In this document: positions 34,590-40,321 of the stretch, piece after piece | Layout: the number at the start of each line of letters is the position of its first letter | How positions within the stretch are numbered: the stretch's first letter is position 1 | Assembly (NCBI GenBank): GCA_913058215.1 | Contig: CAJXQE010000014.1 | Span: forward strand, 1-40,738 | From: an uncultured Verrucomicrobiales bacterium | GTDB taxonomy: Bacteria; Verrucomicrobiota; Verrucomicrobiia; Verrucomicrobiales; DEV007 | Reading direction: 5' to 3' | Length of the DNA stretch: 40,738 nt | Program-made: the position numbers and the translations under genes | The notes under the pieces: generated by a model | Database searches by the model: none | What the model was told of the DNA's origin: nothing | Seen by the model: only the letters and a program-made list of their open reading frames with translations

Positions 34590-35072
34590 TCAGGCACCCT
34601 GTATCAAATTCGCGATGTCCTCGACAGTTTTGCCGTCCTCAAGGTTTTGGCTTCTTGGCGAAATGCAAATTGCCGCACCATTCTGGAAAATCAGGACGTT
34701 CTCACGCAAGCGGAGCGCCGCAAGCGAGCGAGCGGGATACTCAACTCGGGAATCGGGACCCTGAATGAAAACCGTGTCGCCCGAACGGTCGACCGAAAAG
34801 TCGAAAGGCTGCACCAAATTGTTCCGTCTGCGCCTCGACACGAATTTAAAGAGCAGAAAAAGAGCCAGGCAGAACGACCAGAACGCAACGGTGATTAGGT
34901 AGGTTTGCATGTGGAAGTCGAAACCGACTACTTCGGAAACAACGACCGGGAGAATAAAAAAGCCCGGGCCGAGCCAATAGTGCCACCATCGCCTTTTCTT
35001 TTCGGGGAAATTGTGGGGCCGCCAGTTTAGCCAGGTATTGAGATCGCGCTGGTCGATGGTGCCTCGAATCAT
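34590..35072 (-). CDS. Two-TM cassette protein, possibly YcxB-like
   Basis: 160 residues: a soluble start rich in Trp/His (LNTWLNWRPHNFPEKKRRWWHYW), two TM helices (about 32-50 and 57-76), a basic stretch (FVSRRRRNN) and a C-terminal domain of about 75 residues (QPFDFSVDRSGDTVFIQGPDSRVEYPARSLAALRLRENVLIF...GAAICISPRS) like the PH-type domain of YcxB-like proteins. Tentative. Its ATG overlaps the stop of the small upstream ORF (ATGA). Confidence 0.7.
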   Translation of the reverse strand: MIRGTIDQRDLNTWLNWRPHNFPEKKRRWWHYWLGPGFFILPVVVSEVVGFDFHMQTYLITVAFWSFCLALFLLFKFVSRRRRNNLVQPFDFSVDRSGDTVFIQGPDSRVEYPARSLAALRLRENVLIFQNGAAICISPRSQNLEDGKTVEDIANLIQGA

Positions 35073-35203
35073 CTCTCGATCCTTTCCAAATGCCTTTCGC
35101 CTTCAGGCCACTCTCTCGGCAGGATCTTAGAAAGGAAGGACCAATTTGACACTCCTGAATTATTTACCCAGAGTGAAAGATTCAAAACAGATTTGGGGCT
35201 CAT
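35069..35203 (-). CDS. Small ORF (44 aa) coupled to the downstream cassette gene
   Basis: ATG at 35203, the second ATG after the R8 attC box. It encodes MSPKSVLNLSLWVNNSGVSN and more, ends ...HLERIER, and its TGA overlaps the ATG of the 34590-35072 gene (ATGA). No recognised family. Position and overlap argue for translation, perhaps as a coupling leader. Confidence 0.5.
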   Translation of the reverse strand: MSPKSVLNLSLWVNNSGVSNWSFLSKILPREWPEGERHLERIER

Positions 35204-35216
35204 CTCTTCATTTCTA

Positions 35217-35342
35217 GCAGAGCGTTTGAGTCCAGTCACGCGCTGCCGAGTGCGCGCTCCGAATTCAAGATTTGAGTTTGAAGGTTCATTTAGATTTCTA
35301 CTCGCGGCGGGCAGCGCATTGATCTGCGACGCCTTGTTTTGC
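35217..35342 (-). repeat. attC site R8 (type E)
   Basis: Boxes GCAGAGC (35217-35223) and GTTTTGC (35336-35342). Arms GTCACGCGCTGCCGAGTGCGCGC and GGCGGGCAGCGCATTGAT. Confidence 0.83.
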
Positions 35343-35521
35343 TTGTGTTAGTCGGTGCGCTCCGGGATCGGCCATTGGCCACATGTTCTCTCGACCGCTT
35401 GCTGTATATTATGCGTCTCAATACTTGAGACTTCAAGCCAATGCCGATACTCGTCACGCGGGGGCAACAGAGCGCAATCATCGATCTCGTGGAAATCGCA
35501 AGGCGAGAATTCGGTAGTGTC

Positions 35522-35671
35522 CTAATTTAGGTTGTCCTGCAATCTCTCGCGGAGTTTAGTAATCAAAGAGTCCGCCAGGTTCGTCGCGTGGGCCTCTGGA
35601 ATTTTTGCGGCCAGCATTCGGATCATTGCTTTCGTCCAAATCTGGATTTCGTCCTCGGTTGTTAGCTTCAT
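35522..35671 (-). CDS. Small helical cassette protein (49 aa)
   Basis: From the ATG at 35671: MKLTTEDEIQIWTKAMIRML followed by an amphipathic helical remainder (HATNLADSLITKLRERLQDN). A longer reading from 35779 is possible but gives an unlikely Arg/Ser-rich start, and it overlaps the better-placed zinc-ribbon ORF. It begins one base after that ORF's stop codon. Between its end and attC R8 lie about 180 bases with no clear gene. Confidence 0.5.
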   Translation of the reverse strand: MKLTTEDEIQIWTKAMIRMLAAKIPEAHATNLADSLITKLRERLQDNLN

Positions 35672-35672
35672 A

Positions 35673-35792
35673 TTATCTAAATTGGTTGATCGCATTCGCC
35701 GCTTGGATCGCCCCCTTGGCGACAATCTGGCTCCCCTTGCACTCAGGGCATCGGAACTTGTAGGTAGCGTGACCTTCAACAGGAGTTATCAT
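35673..35792 (-). CDS. Tiny zinc-ribbon-like cassette protein (39 aa)
   Basis: First ATG after the R9 attC box (14 bases). The product MITPVEGHATYKFRCPECKG continues SQIVAKGAIQAANAINQFR and holds a CPEC knuckle; with only two Cys it could bind zinc as a dimer or with other ligands. Its TAA is followed by the ATG of the 49-aa gene, so the two look like a two-gene cassette. Confidence 0.5.
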   Translation of the reverse strand: MITPVEGHATYKFRCPECKGSQIVAKGAIQAANAINQFR

Positions 35793-35806
35793 TCGGAAGA
35801 TTTCTA

Positions 35807-35932
35807 AGAGAACGTTAGAGTCATGGCAGCCCGATCCGGGAGCGTGGCCTCGATTGGAGGTTAAAGATTCGAATCAGGGAAGTCAATCAACTCGAAGCGG
35901 GATCGGGCTTGTCCATCGCCGCCTTGTTCTGC
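35807..35932 (-). repeat. attC site R9 (type B)
   Basis: Boxes AGAGAAC (35807-35813) and GTTCTGC (35926-35932). Arms GGCAGCCCGATCCGGGAGCG and GAAGCGGGATCGGGCTTGTCC. Confidence 0.87.
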
Positions 35933-35943
35933 CCGTTGGTTTG

Positions 35944-36294
35944 TTAAAGGTGGCTGAGGCCAAATACCATCAGCGCTATGTAGCCCGAAACGCAAAGAGC
36001 AGCTGTGGACAGCACACCGAATGCAATTGCTCGGCTTCCGGAAACGATCTTTCTCGTTGCCACGAAAATGATTCCAGAAACGATAAGTGGCAGTGCACCG
36101 TAGAAGGCGATGAGTTCCAGTCCAAACGGGATTGGCCAATGGGCGGAGTTGCTGGCGTATGCGAAAAACGGTAAAAGACCGGAAAGACAAAAGAGAACCA
36201 ATCCGATCCTCGCTCCCTTCTGATAAGCGATTACTCCAGCAGCGACAGAAAGAACTAAAAGAATCAGAAAGGGGATCGCGTCTTGGTTGATCAT
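35944..36294 (-). CDS. Cassette-encoded membrane protein, four TM helices
   Basis: 116 residues from the ATG at 36294 (MINQDAIPFLILLVLSVAAG); the ORF's upstream extension reads through attC R10 and is rejected. Hydrophobic stretches at about 8-22, 30-47, 57-78 and 89-112. Unknown family. Confidence 0.7.
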   Translation of the reverse strand: MINQDAIPFLILLVLSVAAGVIAYQKGARIGLVLFCLSGLLPFFAYASNSAHWPIPFGLELIAFYGALPLIVSGIIFVATRKIVSGSRAIAFGVLSTAALCVSGYIALMVFGLSHL

Positions 36295-36300
36295 TTCTTT

Positions 36301-36423
36301 GCAGAGTTTGAGGCATGGCAGCCCGATCCGGGAGCGCCGCTTCGATTGGAGAATAAAGTTTCGATTCAGAGAAGTCAATCAACTCGCGGCATGATCGGGC
36401 TTGCCATCGCTGGCGTGTTCGGC
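36301..36423 (-). repeat. attC site R10 (type B)
   Basis: Boxes GCAGAGT (36301-36307) and GTTCGGC (36417-36423). Arms GGCAGCCCGATCCGGGAGCG and GCATGATCGGGCTTGCC. Confidence 0.87.
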
Positions 36424-36499
36424 TGGTTAGTTTTCGTCTGGAAACTCCTCCGGCGACAGGACGCTGAAAACCTTTGGAAGGACATACTGAACCCCAAAC

Positions 36500-37110
36500 T
36501 CAATCCACCTGATCAGGAACTGGGACGATAATCTCGTAGATGATTTCGCCTTCCTCGAATAATTCAATTTTAGCTCCTGTTACCGACGATTCCCCGTTAG
36601 CTATTGGGGGGCCTACAAGCGAGGTAATCGCACGACTAAACCCAGATCCCTGAGCGATATCTTCATCGATGTGAAATTCTCTCTCACCAAACGTTAAGCC
36701 TTCCACCCTGACTTTTTCTCGGAGAGTCATTCGCATTTTACCATTGAATGGCGTGATTCTAAAATTTTGACAGTTGAACCAATAGTGAAAACGACCATTA
36801 AAACTCGAGGTATGACTGTGGGAGATCCATAACCCTTGAAAGTCTGCAGGAACACCCAACCTCAATCTAGTTAATTCAAGATCTACAGCCCCCTGTGATG
36901 AATCAGTTAACTCCACGTAATTCATCACTGCTTCAGAACCATCCGGCAGCAATACCCTCAAGATCGTTGGCTCTTCTTTTGCTTGTTCAACTATCTGCAC
37001 CCTAAACTTCTCAGGGTCCTCTCTACGTTCTAATTCGAGCCAGTTGCGTTCCCCGGCGACAACTGAAGTCAGCATCAGAATAAGAGTGGAAATTAGTCGA
37101 GAGGTATTCA
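36500..37110 (-). CDS. Exported cassette protein of unknown function
   Basis: 202 residues from the ATG at 37110 (MNTSRLISTLILMLTSVVAG signal peptide); the longer ORF start lies inside attC R11. It begins ERNWLELERREDPEKFRVQIVEQ, then a beta-rich body (LRVLLPDGSEAVMNYVELTD, FHYWFNCQNFRITPFNGKM) with a Tudor/SHD1-like opening 'W.....DP.KF...IV'. Unknown function. Confidence 0.72.
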
Positions 37111-37116
37111 TTTCTG

Positions 37117-37241
37117 AGCCGACCGTCCGAAGAAAGGCACCCTCACCGGGTAGCGCCATTCCGAATCTGGGTTGAGGTTGGAGTTGCCATCACGCTTTCG
37201 ACTCACCACGGGTGAGAGTTGCCTACTCTAGCTTGTTCGGC
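37117..37241 (-). repeat. attC site R11
   Basis: Boxes GCCGACC (37117-37123) and GTTCGGC (37235-37241). Arms GCACCCTCACCGGGTAGCGCC and ACGGGTGAGAGTTGCC. Confidence 0.8.
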
Positions 37242-37280
37242 CTTTCGGGTTTCCCTCGGCAAGCGGGGAACGAACGTCCG

Positions 37281-37679
37281 CTACCCCCCTCGGGAATCAC
37301 TCATCGTTAATTTTGTGGGCAGATCGTTTGATAGGCTAATCTCAAGCGTCGTCGGTTCCGACAAATTTGTTTCAATTGTGAATCCGCTACCCAGTAATGG
37401 AAGGATTCGCTCCCTAGCTTTTTGTATATCATCTTCTGTTTGAGGATCGTCAAAATATAAATTGTAGTGGAGGGTGTATTGAGAAGGATTACAAGAAACA
37501 ATATCGGACTCTAGCCAATTCGGTCCATTATGTGTTGAGTCTTTGCGAAATTCTTTGCTTAGGACATTCGCTACTAAAACACTCTGAACACACGAATATT
37601 TAAATTCTTCTTCTAGAGAATTATTCTCTCGGCACGATTGGAATGCCAGCGTGATCGCAATGGCGATAAATATTCTCAT
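37281..37679 (-). CDS. Small exported cassette protein, possible lipoprotein
   Basis: 132 residues from the ATG at 37679. The short hydrophobic start MRIFIAIAITLAFQSCRENN could be a lipoprotein signal with Cys16, although the residues before Cys (FQS) are a poor lipobox. The body has VLVANVLSKEFRKDSTHNG and a beta-rich end with repeated PTTLEISLSNDLP. Low GC compared with the backbone. Unknown family. Confidence 0.68.
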   Translation of the reverse strand: MRIFIAIAITLAFQSCRENNSLEEEFKYSCVQSVLVANVLSKEFRKDSTHNGPNWLESDIVSCNPSQYTLHYNLYFDDPQTEDDIQKARERILPLLGSGFTIETNLSEPTTLEISLSNDLPTKLTMSDSRGG

Positions 37680-37688
37680 ATATTCTTG

Positions 37689-37773
37689 GCAGAACGTTAT
37701 AGGTATGCCAGCGCGGGGCCAACCATGCGAACCAGCGGCGTCAATCGCGCTTGGCATCACCGACTTGTTCTGT
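37689..37773 (-). repeat. Short attC site R12
   Basis: Boxes GCAGAAC (37689-37695) and GTTCTGT (37767-37773). Arms ATGCCAGCGCG and CGCGCTTGGCAT pair perfectly apart from one extra T. At 85 bp it lacks the long terminal loop of the others. Confidence 0.85.
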
Positions 37774-38163
37774 CTCTTCTAAAGGTCGGACTCTCAGAAA
37801 ATGAGCGATGCCGTAATTGAATTGCCTGACAACACCATCCCATTCACGGTTAACTCCCGAGGATTCGATGTCTTCATAGGCTCGAAGCGTCAAGGTGGTA
37901 CCTTTCTTAAACGCTCCTTCATGGCTTCTATACTCCATAATGATTGGCACCTTTAAATCTTTTCCATTTACCGCCATAACTTTCGCAAACCACTCCGCCT
38001 TTACAATACGTTGAGCGTAATAAGTCCTGGGTTTCTCAACAAATTCTATCGTTACATTGAACACCTCACCGAAATCACCCGATAGCTTTGGGGTAAGACC
38101 CTCTCCAGCCTGAACGGTAGAACAGATGAAAGCTGTGTAAAATGCGAGCAGTAGCGTTTTCAT
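37741..38163 (-). CDS. Exported cassette protein of unknown function
   Basis: 140 residues. Signal peptide MKTLLLAFYTAFICSTVQAG. Beta-rich body: FGEVFNVTIEFVEKPRTYYA, AKVMAVNGKDLKVPIIMEYRS, GTTLTLRAYEDIES. The order resembles small exported beta-sandwich proteins, without a family match. The C-terminus EETEQVGDAKRD runs into attC R12. Confidence 0.72.
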   Translation of the reverse strand: MKTLLLAFYTAFICSTVQAGEGLTPKLSGDFGEVFNVTIEFVEKPRTYYAQRIVKAEWFAKVMAVNGKDLKVPIIMEYRSHEGAFKKGTTLTLRAYEDIESSGVNREWDGVVRQFNYGIAHFLRVRPLEETEQVGDAKRD

Positions 38164-38169
38164 TTTTTG

Positions 38170-38296
38170 ACAGAACGACAGAGTGCTGCCACAGGCTGGC
38201 TGAGAGCGAACTCCGATTTCATGGTTGATGGTTGAATTGTCATTACGATTTCGACTTGCGGCGGTCAGCCTGGTGGTCAGCCACCTCTTGTTATGT
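38170..38296 (-). repeat. attC site R13 (type C)
   Basis: Boxes ACAGAAC (38170-38176) and GTTATGT (38290-38296). Nearly the same sequence as L8, so the whole cassette, gene plus attC, is duplicated. Confidence 0.87.
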
Positions 38297-38307
38297 CTCT
38301 TGAATTG

Positions 38308-38709
38308 TCACGGATGTATTCCTATGATTCGATAGAAATCGCCATCCTTGAAATCTCCCTTGCCCTTGACTGCATTCTGATGCTGCAATTCAAAGTCGAA
38401 TGACAAGGGCTTGTTCATCCTGATTCTGATTATCTTCGTTTTCTTATCATATAAAGGTTTTGACAGTTCAATCTGTTTAATCTGCACATCTGCGAAGAGT
38501 TTACTGAGGGCTTCGACCGTGTATCCACGTTTGGGCTGATTCTTGACCTTGTCGAGGTCCACATACTTTCTGAGATACTCGAGATCATTCTTCTGGAGTG
38601 CCTCAACAAATTCCGTGATCACAAGTTGTGGTGCTATTGCTTCGGCAAGTGCCTGAGTGCTCGTCATCGCAACGCAGAGCAACACCGTGAGATTGAGAGT
38701 GATTCTCAT
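38308..38709 (-). CDS. Exported cassette protein, copy 2 of a duplicated cassette
   Basis: 133 residues from the ATG at 38709, signal peptide MRITLNLTVLLCVAMTSTQALA. Same protein as the 4677-5102 product except for five substitutions and the absence of the 8-residue C-terminal duplication; it therefore probably keeps the ancestral ending KDGDFYRIIGIHP. The DNA is near-identical over most of the gene and diverges only around the signal-peptide codons and beyond the start. Confidence 0.82.
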   Translation of the reverse strand: MRITLNLTVLLCVAMTSTQALAEAIAPQLVITEFVEALQKNDLEYLRKYVDLDKVKNQPKRGYTVEALSKLFADVQIKQIELSKPLYDKKTKIIRIRMNKPLSFDFELQHQNAVKGKGDFKDGDFYRIIGIHP

Positions 38710-38719
38710 AATTCCATTC

Positions 38720-38845
38720 ACACAACGTCAAGAGTGACCCGCAGCCTACTGATAGCGCCACTCCGAAACAGGATTAAGTATATGAGTAAAAAGGGTCATG
38801 TCGACTCGGAACGGTAGGCTGTTAGTGTCCACCCGCTTGTTCTGC
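38720..38845 (-). repeat. attC site R14
   Basis: Boxes ACACAAC (38720-38726) and GTTCTGC (38839-38845). Arms CCCGCAGCCTACTGATAGCGCC and GGAACGGTAGGCTGTTAGTG. Confidence 0.85.
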
Positions 38846-38850
38846 ACTTG

Positions 38851-39435
38851 TTAGTTCCAGCCTGCGAAACACCTGAAGTCGTCCTTCTCGGTATTCCAAG
38901 CTCTCATCAACACCGAATAGAATTCAGAAGATCCCCTCGTTGGAATCCTGATGATGAGATCAGTCTCGTCAATCTCCCACTGCTTTGCAGCAGCAAGGCC
39001 TTTAACGGTCTCGTCTCCTGTCACCCACGGGCGTAATGTCTCTTCGAGGTGGTTCCATGCCTCGTCCGAGTAGTAAAGAAGGCGGTTGTTCTTGGCGTCC
39101 AGAATCGGCAAATCGGACTTCGGCCAAGTCTCTCTGATCTCAGTGAGCGCTGTCTCGGCCTCTGCTCCCTTCGGTAGTTTCATAATGCGCGCTATGAGGA
39201 TGAAGGCGCCGCCTCTGGTATCTGGAAAGAAAATCGTGGAATTTGGAACCTGGGGTGATAGAAGCCAGAAATAGGCCTGAGAAATCTTCTTGCTCCGTAG
39301 GCGTTCGACAGATTCCACAAGGTGGCTCAGCGGCTCGGTCGCCGAATCCGTAACCTTATCCTCCGCGCCCGCGTCCCCCAACTGTATGGCGGCTACAGAA
39401 ATCAGTAGAATTGCACATTGGATTCGACGTTTCAT
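38851..39435 (-). CDS. Exported cassette protein of unknown function
   Basis: 194 residues. Signal peptide MKRRIQCAILLISVAAIQLG to about 24. The body is alpha/beta: SHLVESVERLRSKKISQAYF, GAFILIARIMKLPKGAEAETAL, PILDAKNNRLLYYSDEAWNHLEETLRPWV. Unknown family. The stop falls just outside attC R14. Confidence 0.74.
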   Translation of the reverse strand: MKRRIQCAILLISVAAIQLGDAGAEDKVTDSATEPLSHLVESVERLRSKKISQAYFWLLSPQVPNSTIFFPDTRGGAFILIARIMKLPKGAEAETALTEIRETWPKSDLPILDAKNNRLLYYSDEAWNHLEETLRPWVTGDETVKGLAAAKQWEIDETDLIIRIPTRGSSEFYSVLMRAWNTEKDDFRCFAGWN

Positions 39436-39440
39436 TTTTT

Positions 39441-39565
39441 GCAGAACGTTAAAGGCAGCTCAGCCCAATCCGTGGGCGCTGCCTCGATAGAAGAGTATGG
39501 AATTGAATCAGAGAAGTCAATCGACTCGCAACGGGATTGGGCTTGAGCTCGCCGACTTGTTGTGC
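39441..39565 (-). repeat. attC site R15 (type B)
   Basis: Boxes GCAGAAC (39441-39447) and GTTGTGC (39559-39565). Arms CAGCTCAGCCCAATCCGTGGGCGC and GCAACGGGATTGGGCTTGAGCTC. Confidence 0.87.
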
Positions 39566-39570
39566 CCGTG

Positions 39571-39846
39571 TTAGTCCGCGGTGTCGTCACCGAGAACTCG
39601 TGAAGGCAGGTCACTCCCCGGAATAATATTCGAGATGGAGCGAATTCGATTCACAGTTTTATCAAGGTCGAAATCCTCTCCATCTAGGATTTGCTGAGCT
39701 GCATTGTGAAGCGCATACGAGAGGTGTGCAGCCTCCCGAACATTTGGATCACCTTGATTGCAGCCCCCGAGATAGTCCGAGAGCAAAAGTCGGGTTTCAT
39801 AAATCGCCGCGGCCAAAAGGTGGATCTTTTCGTCATTCAGAGCCAT
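39571..39846 (-). CDS. Small soluble helical cassette protein (first cassette of right array)
   Basis: 91 residues from the ATG at 39846 (MALNDEKIHLLAAAIYETRL). No signal peptide. Helical: LLSDYLGGCNQGDPNVREAA, HLSYALHNAAQQILDGEDFD, LDKTVNRIRSISNI. Unknown family. It is the cassette next to the candidate attI, so probably the latest acquired. The ORF's extension to 39879 would read through the junction and is rejected. Confidence 0.68.
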   Translation of the reverse strand: MALNDEKIHLLAAAIYETRLLLSDYLGGCNQGDPNVREAAHLSYALHNAAQQILDGEDFDLDKTVNRIRSISNIIPGSDLPSRVLGDDTAD

Positions 39847-39858
39847 AATTTTTGGCAC

Positions 39859-39899
39859 AACAGTATTTATTAGTATCACCTAACAAAGTGATATCACCT
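39859..39899 (-). other. Candidate attI / array head, right
   Basis: AACAGTATTTATTAG (39859-39873) adjoins the boundary box GCACAAC of the first cassette. It is followed by two direct repeats TATCACCT (39874-39881 and 39892-39899) and, between them, a GTTAGGT on the minus strand, which fits the core consensus. Direct repeats next to the core are a feature of known attI sites. Confidence 0.5.
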
Positions 39900-39908
39900 G
39901 AGGCATTC

Positions 39909-40106
39909 ATGATTGAGAATGTCCTGCAGCCCCTTATTTATCAAGGCTTTATTCGAGAAGAATGCGTATATCCGGGTGAAATGGGTAAGCGGCTTGATGC
40001 CGCTGATATCACGCTGAAGCAAGGGCTCCTATTTCATCTCCTGAAGGAAAAATGTTCGCATGCACGCTTTATCTATTCACTTCGTTTTCCCTTTTTTCTT
40101 CTTTGA
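39909..40106 (+). CDS. Hypothetical ORF beyond the right array head
   Basis: 65 residues from the ATG at 39909: MIENVLQPLIYQGFIREECV, then GEMGKRLDAADITLKQGLLFHLLKEK and a hydrophobic end. It has no resemblance to an integron integrase that I can see. It stands where intI would start in a classic integron. Coding status uncertain. Confidence 0.3.
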   Translation: MIENVLQPLIYQGFIREECVYPGEMGKRLDAADITLKQGLLFHLLKEKCSHARFIYSLRFPFFLL

Positions 40107-40287
40107 ACTCTACAAATGCAATGAAGACACCCTGGAGTCGGAGGAAAAACCTTCGGGAGTTCCGGGGACTTTCTGATCAGGAAAAGACAGGGTTTTGCTC
40201 GTCTGGGAATGGTTTGACAATTGACTCGGGGGCTCCGCCAGCCCCTCAACCCTTTGGGGCCCGTCGCTTGCTCTCCTGTCCAAAACA
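40107..40287. other. Intergenic stretch before the insertion sequence
   Basis: No gene seen. It contains a GC-rich hairpin GGGGCT-CCGCC-AGCCCC (40229-40245). May be residue of an older insertion. Confidence 0.4.
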
Positions 40288-40321
40288 GGCTCTTCATCAA
40301 CAGATGGGGACATGAGCAAAA

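Larger units (their letters stand above)
29425..39861 (-). mobile_element. Integron gene-cassette array, right (16 cassettes, no integrase)
   Basis: Fifteen clear attC sites and one degenerate terminal one separate minus-strand small genes without any intervening plus-strand gene. The head at 39855-39861 adjoins a candidate attI. Site architecture and several arm types (A, B, C, D, E) are shared with the left array, so both were filled by the same kind of integrase and cassette pool. Confidence 0.88.

Noticed and set aside
35861-36382. Long minus-strand ORF over the four-TM cassette gene
   Set aside because: Reads through two attC sites in the wrong frame; composition unlike coding.
36283-36531. 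Plus-strand ORF with a TM-like segment (MIGLAIAGVFGWLVFVWKLL)
   Set aside because: It is read from the attC R10 arm and the antisense of a cassette end; no cassette in the arrays runs on this strand.
591-39861. Regularly spaced repeats as a CRISPR array
   Set aside because: Spacing is hundreds of bases with genes between, repeats are long and quasi-palindromic, and no cas gene is present.
40073-40300. Minus-strand ORFs before the insertion sequence
   Set aside because: Two overlapping frames, neither protein-like; no match to a transposase recognised.
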